Part shown: positions 15,886-23,093 of the stretch, in pieces | Position numbering within the stretch: position 1 is the stretch's first letter | Layout of the letters: every line of letters begins with the position of its first letter | NCBI GenBank assembly: GCA_905479205.1 | Contig: CAJQLP010000063.1 | Span: 1-37,866 of the forward strand | Direction: 5' to 3' | Length of the DNA stretch: 37,866 nucleotides | Origin: an uncultured Luminiphilus sp. | Lineage (GTDB): Bacteria > Pseudomonadota > Gammaproteobacteria > Pseudomonadales > Halieaceae | Program-made: the position numbers and the translations under genes | Notes under the pieces: generated by a model | Told to the model about the DNA's origin: nothing | The model's input: the letters and a program-made list of their open reading frames with translations, nothing else | Databases searched by the model: none

Positions 15886-17820
15886 TTATCTCGGCGGGAT
15901 CATGAATTCATCAAAGAAGGCGGCGAGCTCGGTATGGGCATTCAGCGGCAGCAAAGTCGCGATGTGCTGGTCGGGGCGCACGACGACCATGCAGCCTTGA
16001 TCGCGATTTATCCCGCGCAAGTCGAACACGTCATTGCCGACCTCGGCATGAAAAACCTTGTCATAATTTCGCAGACCATATTTTCCACCCGGAGGCCAAA
16101 GAAAATCTGGAATGTCCTGAATGGATAGTTCCTGTTGTTGAAAAACACCGTACACATCGATAACCGAATCGATATCGGCTTTTTTTGGGGTGTATCGTAC
16201 AACGGGTGATGACGGATCGTTCGCGAGAAACTCAATGAGATTCCCGGAGTCAGAGCTGGAGTTGCAAGGATTCTGACCGCTGCCAAATATGAAGATGCGC
16301 CAGCGGCCATCGGCTTTCACTAAATGCCCCAAATGTTGCGGGCGGCCATCCGCAACCCGTACGGCAATGGCAGAGTGGAAACGTTGGCCAATAGTGAAGC
16401 CGCTGGCCAGCTCTTGATTTTCATGCCCAGTGCAAAGATATGACGGGTAATAGCCAATTCCTGTACCCGCAATAAAACCATTTTGTCGCGCCATGAACTC
16501 TTCGATGTCGGTGGTGTTGGTTTGTCGTCCGTCGCTCACCTGCTTTGCTGAGGGACTGGTGGCTACTAGCCGCGACAACTGCCGATCGGCATCGATCAGC
16601 TGCTCTGCCACTTTGCGCCGCTCGAGTGAATAGGTTTGCAACAGCTTCGGTTGGCTTTTGCCTTGCAGTACCGCCGCCATTTTCCAGCCGAGATTGAAGG
16701 TATCAGGTAGCGAGGTATTTAGGCCCCAGCCGCCCTTGGGGCTGTGGGTGTGGCAGGCGTCGCCGGCCACGAACGCGCGTGGAGTTTGATCCTCTGGCGC
16801 GTCGAGAGGCCGGTCGTCAAAGCGCTCGGCCACCCGCTGGCCCACTTCATAAATTGACCACCAAGCAACTTCCTTCACCTCTACGGTAAAGGGGTGATAG
16901 ATGCGCTGCATCTTGGCAATGATGTCTTTTTCGGTGAGCTTGACGCTGGCAGCGCGCTGGCCTTCCTCCAGAATATCCAGCTCCACATACATACGAACGA
17001 GGTAGCCGCCCTCACGTGGAATTAGCATGACGGCGCCGTGCTCTTTCGACTGGATGAAACTCTTGACCCGTATGTCAGGGTAATCAGTCACCACAAGAAC
17101 ATCCATGACGCCCCAAGCCTTATTGGCGGAGTCTCCTTTGAGCTCGATACCCAGGCTCTTGCGTACCACGCTGCGGGCGCCGTCGGTACCCACTACATAG
17201 CGCGCTTTAACGGTCTCCTTTTTACCGGGTTGATCGTCGTCAAGCCGTTCGAAGGTGGCAGTGATTGGGTGCGCATCGAGGTTATGGGTCAGGCTTTGGT
17301 CAATGTCGAGGGTAAGTAGCTTGCGACTGTAATGGGGTTCGAGCCCTGTGACCGAGTGCTTCATGCCATCGAGCAGCAGTTCATGTAGCCGCGCTTGATT
17401 AACGATGCCATGGATGAATTCCGATAGGCCGATTCGGGCGTCGGAAATCTTGTGAGTGCGTTTGATGTGATCGGGATTGTCAGGGTCCGGCTCCCAAAAG
17501 GCATTTTTGCGCAGCTGGTAGGTCTCTTTGACAATCATCTCACTGCTATTAAAAGCTTCCATGATTTCCATGGTCCGGCAGGAGATACCATCGGCTCGTC
17601 CGAACAACAGCGGCCCCGGCTCGCGATCTACGATGCAAGTGGAAATATCACTGAACTCAGCCAGTTGCCGAGCCATCGTGAGTCCGGCCGGCCCACAGCC
17701 AACGATCAGCACATCGACCTCGGCGGGGAGCGGGGCAAGTGGCGGCCTCGGATAGGGTTCTCGGACTTCATCGGGAATTTGGTAGTTGCCGGGTTTGAAG
17801 CCATTGCGGTGGTATTGCAT
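15886..17820 (-). CDS. FAD-dependent aromatic hydroxylase (phenol / 3-hydroxybenzoate monooxygenase type)
   Basis: A cytoplasmic flavoprotein that hydroxylates a phenolic ring with NAD(P)H and O2. The N-terminal FAD site is VDVLIVGCGPAGLTMARQLAE. The DG motif region reads ARYVVGTDGARSVVRKSLGI and the second FAD motif is RAFVAGDACHTHSPKGGWGLNTSLPDTFNLGWK. The last ~180 residues match the thioredoxin-like C-terminal domain of phenol 2-monooxygenase and 3-hydroxybenzoate 4-monooxygenase. The track start (17895) is replaced by ATG 17820 (MQYHRNGF), which has an upstream GGAG. This gives 644 aa, close to the ~640 aa of 3-hydroxybenzoate 4-monooxygenase. Two dyads lie in its promoter. The substrate is a hydroxyaromatic, not further defined. 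Confidence 0.85.
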   Translation of the reverse strand: MQYHRNGFKPGNYQIPDEVREPYPRPPLAPLPAEVDVLIVGCGPAGLTMARQLAEFSDISTCIVDREPGPLLFGRADGISCRTMEIMEAFNSSEMIVKETYQLRKNAFWEPDPDNPDHIKRTHKISDARIGLSEFIHGIVNQARLHELLLDGMKHSVTGLEPHYSRKLLTLDIDQSLTHNLDAHPITATFERLDDDQPGKKETVKARYVVGTDGARSVVRKSLGIELKGDSANKAWGVMDVLVVTDYPDIRVKSFIQSKEHGAVMLIPREGGYLVRMYVELDILEEGQRAASVKLTEKDIIAKMQRIYHPFTVEVKEVAWWSIYEVGQRVAERFDDRPLDAPEDQTPRAFVAGDACHTHSPKGGWGLNTSLPDTFNLGWKMAAVLQGKSQPKLLQTYSLERRKVAEQLIDADRQLSRLVATSPSAKQVSDGRQTNTTDIEEFMARQNGFIAGTGIGYYPSYLCTGHENQELASGFTIGQRFHSAIAVRVADGRPQHLGHLVKADGRWRIFIFGSGQNPCNSSSDSGNLIEFLANDPSSPVVRYTPKKADIDSVIDVYGVFQQQELSIQDIPDFLWPPGGKYGLRNYDKVFHAEVGNDVFDLRGINRDQGCMVVVRPDQHIATLLPLNAHTELAAFFDEFMIPPR

Positions 17821-17888
17821 AGGGTCACAGTCTCCGATGGAAGCGTTTGTCGATGTTCCGGGCAGAGGGTAAAGATTTCGATGACCTG

Positions 17889-17906
17889 CTTCCAACTAGT
17901 TGGAAG
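17889..17906. promoter_or_regulatory. 18-bp perfect palindrome upstream of the hydroxylase
   Basis: CTTCCAACT|AGTTGGAAG is a perfect uninterrupted dyad about 70 bases before the hydroxylase ATG. It would fall roughly 20-40 bases inside the mRNA if the promoter at 17934-17962 is right. It is probably a regulator operator (roadblock position). Confidence 0.5.
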
Positions 17907-17933
17907 GCTGCCCAATTCTCATCAGCTGCGCGC

Positions 17934-17970
17934 ACTATATACTGAAGCAGACCAATACGTAACCTGTTAC
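17934..17970 (-). promoter_or_regulatory. hydroxylase promoter with GTAAC-N2-GTTAC operator
   Basis: Read on the minus strand, a TATAGT -10 (17939-17934) has a TTACGT hexamer 17 bp upstream (17962-17957). The -35 overlaps a 12-bp dyad GTAACCTGTTAC (17959-17970). The same dyad with another centre occurs at the TonB receptor 2 promoter (20310-20321). Overlap with the -35 fits repression. The rest of the 315-bp gap 17821-18135 holds nothing else I can name. Confidence 0.5.
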
Positions 17971-18135
17971 CCAAATTTCTTAGTTGTAGTGATCAGGCTC
18001 GGCAACAGTATTAATTAGCGGTAGCGCGATGATGATCAGACATGGTGATGATCTTGCACCCAGACTTAGCTCCATGACCCTGATGAGATTTCACTTCCCA
18101 CCCTATGACTGAAGCTTGCGCACAGCCTCTGCTTC

Positions 18136-18384
18136 CTAGGGATTGTCATGTTTGTTTCGCTCATTATCCCGCCAGCTCATGAGAAGCGCCTCGATCCGCT
18201 CAACACTGGCAGTGAGTTTTTCTAAGCTTTGCTCTGATGAGGGCCCCGCTGCAGTAGCAGCTGTCGATCTGGTTTGCTCTGCGACCTTATCCTTTTGTTG
18301 AAGGATCGCCCCCCTGAAGCCCTCGGCATCTTCGATGCCTGCGAGTGATACCAGCACCCAAGTGGTTAACCAGTAACGTTTCAC
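18136..18384 (-). CDS. hypothetical small protein
   Basis: I do not recognise this 82-aa ORF. GTG start at 18384, with no good SD. The N-terminus (YWLTTWVLVSLAG) is hydrophobic but short. The middle is polar and Ala/Thr/Ser-rich, and the C-terminal part (EKLTASVERIEALLMSWRDNERNK) has heptad-like spacing suggesting a short coiled coil. Codon use looks coding-like and no other gene overlaps it. It could be a real small protein or the tail of a decayed gene, since the surrounding DNA holds other remnants. Confidence 0.3.
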   Translation of the reverse strand: MKRYWLTTWVLVSLAGIEDAEGFRGAILQQKDKVAEQTRSTAATAAGPSSEQSLEKLTASVERIEALLMSWRDNERNKHDNP

Positions 18385-18437
18385 CGTGGGATCGAATTTT
18401 CCCCCGCTGGACGAAGCCGCGTGCTTTTGTTAAAAGA

Positions 18438-18449
18438 GTAACGCGTTAA
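18438..18449. promoter_or_regulatory. near-copy of the GTAAC-N2-GTTAC operator
   Basis: GTAACGCGTTAA matches 9 of the 10 fixed positions of the dyad seen at 17959 and 20310. It lies between the small ORF and the FAH gene, about 200 bp upstream of the latter. Confidence 0.35.
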
Positions 18450-18500
18450 CTAAAGTCTCGGGGCTTCAGCTCGCTAGAAAAGATGGCTCAATGGAATTAG

Positions 18501-18646
18501 ATGGGTAAGCCGGAGAAAGTGAATCCAGCGGAAATTCCGTATTTTGACCTACTTGACGATGCCGAGGGGTGTGACTTGAAGCCATCGCAGAAGAGCGCAA
18601 ATCTTTCCCCGAAATCAATAAACCTATCAAGAGTGCGGTAATTTAG
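18501..18646 (+). other. possible gene remnant upstream of FAH gene
   Basis: Frame 3 gives MGKPEKVNPAEIPYFDLLDDAEG and frame 2 gives AIAEERKSFPEINKPIKSAVI ending at TAG 18646. Joined by one frameshift they would look like the C-terminus of a protein I cannot identify. The rest of the 264-bp gap 18385-18648 shows only the operator near-copy. Confidence 0.2.
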
Positions 18647-18648
18647 AG

Positions 18649-19557
18649 ATGTCGATGAAGCTGGTAAGTTTTGAGCGCAATGGCTATGAGTCCTGGGGCG
18701 TGGTGGTAGATGACGGTATTGTCGATCTCGGCGTTCGCGAGGGCGGGTCGGTGCTTCAACTTCTGCGCGAGGGTCTGGATACTGACCGCCTGGCGGCCAT
18801 GGTCTCGGGTATACCCGCAGATTTACCCTTGGACAGCGTGACGCTGTTGCCGCCCGTGGTTCGCGGTGAAAAGATCATTTGTATCGGTGTGAACTACGCC
18901 AACCGCAACGCCGAGTACAAAGACAACACTCCTGACCCCGAGTGGCCGAGCATGTTTATGCGCGGGTTTGAGTCCTTCACCGGTAGCGATCGTAATCTTT
19001 GGCGGCCGCCAGAGAGCTCTCAGTTAGATTACGAAGGCGAGGTCGTGATGATTATCGGCAAGGAGGGGCACCGTATCCCTCAGGAACGCGCAATGGAATA
19101 CGTCGCCGGATACACGCTTATGAATGAGGGCACTATCCGCGACTGGGTGCGTCACGCTAAGTTTAATGTCACTCAGGGCAAGAATTTTCCCTGCTCGGGC
19201 AGTATAGGGCCTTGGATGGTTACCGCGGACGCCGTTGCTGATCACGATAACTTGGCCCTTGAGACTAAGGTAAATGGCGAGGTGCGCCAGAGTGACACCA
19301 CCGCCAATCTGATGTTTCCCTTTGATTACCTAATCAGTTATCTGTCGATCTTCTACACCCTAAGGCCCGGCGACATCATCTCCACCGGGACGCCCAATGG
19401 TGCGGGCGCGCGCTTTGATCCACCTCGATATCTGGCGCCCGGAGATGTGATTGAAGTCAGTTGTCCTGCCATCGGCACACTCAGCAACGGCGTCGAAGAT
19501 GATCCGACCGCCGGGGATGATATGACGCGACAGCTACGAGATAACTGTCAGCGGTGA
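18649..19557 (+). CDS. fumarylacetoacetate hydrolase family protein
   Basis: A 302-aa cytoplasmic enzyme of the FAH/HpcE/MhpD-like superfamily. These hydrolyse or decarboxylate diketo-acid or enol products of aromatic ring cleavage using a divalent metal. The fold signatures are GEKIICIGVNYANRNAEY and the metal-binding DYEGEVVMIIGKEG. Later come EGTIRDWVRHAKFNVTQGKNFPCSGSIGPWMVT, ANLMFPFDYLISYLSIFYTLRPGDIISTGTPNGAG and the C-terminal PGDVIEVSCPAIGTLSNGVED. ATG 18649 or ATG 18655 are both possible starts; neither has a strong SD. The context beside an aromatic hydroxylase and a shared operator suggests a late step after ring cleavage. No dioxygenase lies in the window. The exact substrate cannot be assigned. 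Confidence 0.88.
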   Translation: MSMKLVSFERNGYESWGVVVDDGIVDLGVREGGSVLQLLREGLDTDRLAAMVSGIPADLPLDSVTLLPPVVRGEKIICIGVNYANRNAEYKDNTPDPEWPSMFMRGFESFTGSDRNLWRPPESSQLDYEGEVVMIIGKEGHRIPQERAMEYVAGYTLMNEGTIRDWVRHAKFNVTQGKNFPCSGSIGPWMVTADAVADHDNLALETKVNGEVRQSDTTANLMFPFDYLISYLSIFYTLRPGDIISTGTPNGAGARFDPPRYLAPGDVIEVSCPAIGTLSNGVEDDPTAGDDMTRQLRDNCQR

Positions 19558-19580
19558 GGCTTCGGCATTATTGAGCCTCA
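19555..19580 (+). terminator. hairpin at the FAH gene stop
   Basis: TGAGGCT-N12-AGCCTCA is a perfect 7-bp stem beginning at the stop codon itself. There is no strong T-tract. It may terminate FAH transcripts and those of the converging pseudogene. Confidence 0.4.
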
Positions 19581-19582
19581 GT

Positions 19583-20214
19583 TCATGCGAACAGGCGTTT
19601 AGCGGTAATCTCGCACCCCTGAGCCAGGGATGCCAGTTTGGCAGTGGCCTCGTACTCGTGACGCATGGCCTCGGCAATCGCAAACACATATTCCTCGTGG
19701 CTAGCGTAATAGTCGTTGCCAAAAAATAAGGAGATCACACCGGGGGGATGCTGCACGGGAAAAGATTTGCTCGTGACCTTGTGCTTTTGCCGCAGCAACC
19801 AACGCCGTCATGTCATTAATCGCCGCCTGTCCGTTCACTACGGTGATGGCTTCGGTACAGCTTGGCGCCTTGCGCTTTCTTCTGCCGGGGTTGCCCGCCA
19901 CCATTTCGGCGCTGCGCGGGAAGTCCTGCAGGTGATCAAAGAAGTAGTTTTGGACCGACTCGCCTTTGAACCCAGATAGTCGATCCTGCACGTAGGTGGC
20001 GTAGGACGGTTTAGACATCTCGCCGTCGTTGATGATGGAGATGCCGGCATCACTTTGTTTCTTGACCACTTCTGTGATGGCCATCGTCGATGGCCGCATT
20101 AAGCGCCGATGGATCAACCGGAATATCGTCCGCGACAGCAAACATTAGCCGAACTAACTTACCGGGACGCGGCAAGCTGCCCGTGAGGGTGCTGGGAATG
20201 GTGCGGTGACTCAT
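19583..20214 (-). pseudogene. MetE-like (methionine synthase II family) pseudogene
   Basis: Three frames on the minus strand join into one protein. ATG 20214 gives MSHRTIPSTLTGSLPRPGKLVRL and runs to NAAIDD. The next frame carries AITEVVKKQSDAGISIINDGEMSKPSYATYVQDRLSGF up to QIFSRAASP. A third gives GVISLFFGNDYYASHEEYVFAIAEAMRHEYEA. This is the N-terminal half of COG0620-type proteins, which are related to cobalamin-independent methionine synthase and often have catabolic methyltransferase roles. Relatives run to about 370 aa. Here two internal frameshifts are evident and the C-terminal half with the zinc ligands is lost after EYEATAK. It is non-functional as it stands. The ORF track shows it as two unrelated ORFs. 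Confidence 0.75.
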
Positions 20215-20241
20215 GACGGGTCCGACGTAATATCAATGGTG

Positions 20242-20321
20242 TTGCAAGTTTAACGGGGTTTGGTGGTTAGGCGAGCAGATTTTTCTGCCGTAACTTGCAA
20301 AAGTAATTGGTAACGTGTTAC
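20242..20321 (+). promoter_or_regulatory. TonB receptor 2 promoter: long inverted repeat and GTAAC-N2-GTTAC operator
   Basis: TTGCAAGTT (20242-20250) is mirrored by AACTTGCAA (20292-20300), and the arms extend imperfectly inward (ACGG / CCGT). Ten bases on lies GTAACGTGTTAC (20310-20321), the same dyad as at 17959. A TTGCAA -35 with a weak TTACAT -10 at 17 bp would put the dyad over the -10. Nothing else is evident in the remaining upstream 20215-20241 bases. Confidence 0.5.
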
Positions 20322-20389
20322 ATCATAAAAAGTAAACGCGGGGGCGGGAATCCTCGCATCATTGTCAAAACCGGGTGACATAATCTCCG

Positions 20390-20427
<38 letters not shown>

Positions 20428-20463
20428 GTTCAGATAAAACAGATAGCCACAGGGGGCACAACC

Positions 20464-22878
20464 ATGCGCCAGATCCAAAGAAATTCCCTTAATTTTTCAA
20501 CGGCTGCAGCCATGGCGCTGTTAGTCGGAACGGGCAATGCAAGCGCCAATGTATTAGAGGAGGTCATTGTTACCGCGCAAAAGCGTGAGCAAAACCTGCA
20601 GGACGTGGGCGTATCGGTGACCGCCTATGACGGCGCCCAACTCGATGCGTTGGGTTTTGATAACAATGTGGATATCACCCAACAGATTCCCGGTATGCAG
20701 CTGAATACCTTCGCCCCAAGCCTCACCACGTTCAACATTCGCGGCGTGTCACAGAACAACTTTACCGATAACCTCGAAGCACCCATTGCGGTTTACATCG
20801 ACGACGCCTATGTCTCCAGCATGCAGGCCATTAACGGCCAGATGTTCGACATGGCCCGCGTAGAGGTACTGCGTGGTCCACAGGGAACTCTGTTCGGTCG
20901 TAACGCAACGGGTGGCCTGGTGCACTATGTGACCAACAAGGCTGTGGATGAAGAGGTCAATGGTTACATCCAGGCCGAGGCCGGCGATTATGGCCGCAAG
21001 GCCGTTGAAGGTGCCGTCGGTGGCGCCATCAGCGACAATCTGCGCATCCGTGTGGCGGGGCGTTGGAATGAAATGGACGGCTACATCGAGTCCAAGGTCT
21101 ATCCGTTTTCTGATGTTGATGCCCCATTTACCGCAGCTGATTTTCCACCAGCATCAGGTGTAGATATTGGTGGTATGGACGGCTACTCGGCGCGTCTCTC
21201 GCTGCAGTGGGATGTCAGTGAAAATACCTTGGTAGATCTCAGCATTAAGTACAGTAAGGACGACAAGGTCCCAACGGGTGGATACAACTTCCTGCCCTAT
21301 GGTTCCAACGCAAATGCCTATATTCCCCCCGAGTTTGAAGCGTTTGTGACCGACGTTATTGGTGCGCCCGCAGGAGCAACCCCCGACATCTTTTTCTGCG
21401 AGAGCCAGATTAACTGCTTTGCGCCGGTTAACGAGGCAGGTCTGGCGATTTTTCAGGGCGATGCAGACAAGCCCTTTGAGCACTACTCAGACTATCCAGG
21501 CTTCATGGATCGCACCATCGAAAACTACACGCTTAATATTGAGCACGAGTTTGCTAATGGTATGAGTCTGCAGTCGATCACTAACTTCATGTCGACGGAA
21601 AAGTTTTACACCGAAGATGGTGATGGCATTCCAATCCCCATCATTGAGTTTACGACCGTGGCAGACCAAGAGCAGTGGAGCCAAGAATTCCGGCTGAGCG
21701 GTGAGTCTGATGGATTCCGTTGGCAGACGGGTGTGTATTTCCTCGACATTTCCATGGACAACCAAGCTAGAACAGCGGGTTCCCCCGCCTTTGGCGCAGC
21801 GGCTGAATTGGGTTACGGCGACGTTGCTGTTGCACCGGCAGTGGATCAGGACTACCAGATTGATAGCCGCAACTGGTCTGTTTTCGGCCAAACCGAATTT
21901 GATCTCAGTGAAAAGCTGACGCTGATTACCGGTTTGCGTTGGTCCCAAGACGACAAAGAGATGGATTTTGTGTCGACTTTTGTCGACGAAGTTGCCGGCA
22001 TCGCTCCAGAACGGTTGTTTGATTTTGCGTCTGTGGTGGCCGCGAATGGTGGCGACCAAGACGAGGTCGATTACGGCGATTGGGCGGGACGCATTCAGCT
22101 CGATTACCAAATGTCTGATAAGACGCTTTTGTTTGCGTCTTGGAATCGCGGCATCAAAGGGGGTAACTGGACGGTATCTGCGGGTGTCGATTTGGAAACC
22201 ATCCGACACGATGAAGAGGTCCTGATTAGCTATGAGGCGGGCTTTAAGACGACAATCGCTGACGGCAAGGCTCGGCTTAACGGTACTGTCTTCTACTACG
22301 ACTACCAGGATTACCAAGGCTTCTCTTTTAATGGCGGCACGCCCCAAATCTTGAATTCCGATGCGGAATCTATGGGCGGAGAACTTGAATTGTTCTGGAC
22401 GCCCACCGAGAACTGGGACTTCGTGCTAGGTGCCTCATTCCTAGAGACCGAGGTTGACACCGTTTACGGCCCCGACATTCAAGCGACTCCCGTGCCGGGC
22501 GTCGTGGTTGATTGGCCGCTTAAAGAAATCAGCGGCTACGAGCTACCGAATGCGCCGGCATTTAGCTTGAACTATTTAGCGCGTTACAACGTGGATGCCT
22601 TGGGTGGAAATTTGGCATTCCAAGTTGACGGTAACTACAACGACGATCAGTGGTTTGAAGTCACCAACGCAGGTGGGTCATTGCAAGAGGCCTATAACGT
22701 CACTAACGCCCGTGTGACCTGGTTGAGTGCAGAAGAAAAGCTGGAGCTCGTTGCTTGGGTTAAAAACGTATTCGACGAGGAGTACAAAATCTATAACCTG
22801 AACTTGGGGATCTTGGGCAATACCTCGCAGTACGCACCACCTATGATGGTTGGTGGCCAGGTGCGCTACAACTTCTGA
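20464..22878 (+). CDS. TonB-dependent outer-membrane receptor 2
   Basis: An 804-aa receptor. It has a signal peptide (SLNFSTAAAMALLVGTGNASA), then TonB box VLEEVIVTAQKREQNLQDV. The plug has TTFNIRGVSQNNFTDN, VYIDDAYV and RVEVLRGPQGTLFGRNATGGLVHYVTNK. The beta-barrel ends in MMVGGQVRYNF with a terminal Phe. The track start lies upstream of the CAA repeat. ATG 20464 has AGGGGG seven bases upstream and begins a proper signal peptide. The RGVSQN plug and the VTAQKR box are typical of the large Fe/substrate receptor family common in Sphingomonads and marine Gammaproteobacteria. It precedes the sulfatase but is separated from it by a strong terminator. Its promoter shares an operator with the aromatic hydroxylase, so an aromatic or aryl-sulfate ligand is an inference. 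Confidence 0.92.
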   Translation: MRQIQRNSLNFSTAAAMALLVGTGNASANVLEEVIVTAQKREQNLQDVGVSVTAYDGAQLDALGFDNNVDITQQIPGMQLNTFAPSLTTFNIRGVSQNNFTDNLEAPIAVYIDDAYVSSMQAINGQMFDMARVEVLRGPQGTLFGRNATGGLVHYVTNKAVDEEVNGYIQAEAGDYGRKAVEGAVGGAISDNLRIRVAGRWNEMDGYIESKVYPFSDVDAPFTAADFPPASGVDIGGMDGYSARLSLQWDVSENTLVDLSIKYSKDDKVPTGGYNFLPYGSNANAYIPPEFEAFVTDVIGAPAGATPDIFFCESQINCFAPVNEAGLAIFQGDADKPFEHYSDYPGFMDRTIENYTLNIEHEFANGMSLQSITNFMSTEKFYTEDGDGIPIPIIEFTTVADQEQWSQEFRLSGESDGFRWQTGVYFLDISMDNQARTAGSPAFGAAAELGYGDVAVAPAVDQDYQIDSRNWSVFGQTEFDLSEKLTLITGLRWSQDDKEMDFVSTFVDEVAGIAPERLFDFASVVAANGGDQDEVDYGDWAGRIQLDYQMSDKTLLFASWNRGIKGGNWTVSAGVDLETIRHDEEVLISYEAGFKTTIADGKARLNGTVFYYDYQDYQGFSFNGGTPQILNSDAESMGGELELFWTPTENWDFVLGASFLETEVDTVYGPDIQATPVPGVVVDWPLKEISGYELPNAPAFSLNYLARYNVDALGGNLAFQVDGNYNDDQWFEVTNAGGSLQEAYNVTNARVTWLSAEEKLELVAWVKNVFDEEYKIYNLNLGILGNTSQYAPPMMVGGQVRYNF

Positions 22879-22895
22879 TAGCCTCGGTTGCTATC

Positions 22896-22918
22896 GTGGC
22901 CCGCGTGGAGCGGGCCAC
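22896..22918 (+). terminator. hairpin after TonB receptor 2
   Basis: GTGGCCCGC-GTGGA-GCGGGCCAC is a perfect 9-bp stem without a T-tract. It may act as a 3'-end stabiliser ahead of the true terminator. Confidence 0.5.
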
Positions 22919-22955
22919 TGACCCAAGAAACTTCACTCAGGTGTTTTATACAGAC

Positions 22956-22981
22956 GCCGGGCACTGAGCTCGGCTTTTTTT
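22956..22981 (+). terminator. intrinsic terminator of TonB receptor 2
   Basis: GCCGGGC-ACTGA-GCTCGGC forms a 7-bp stem with one G:U pair, followed by seven T. It shows that the sulfatase ORF start listed at 22980 is too long. Confidence 0.85.
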
Positions 22982-23093
22982 GCTTCAAATATTAGGTGTG
23001 CATGGAGTCGCGGTGATTAGCGTAGAGTTTCGCCGACTTGTGACTGCGCGTTATTGTAGACATCTACAGGCTATTCAAAGCGGAGGCGCGTTT

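Noticed and set aside
21487-22347. 286-aa minus-strand ORF
   Set aside because: Fully antisense to the barrel of TonB receptor 2, with no recognisable domain.
22980-23093. Sulfatase N-terminal extension in the ORF track
   Set aside because: Begins in the terminator T-tract of TonB receptor 2; the GTG at 23094 has a good SD and starts the lipoprotein signal.
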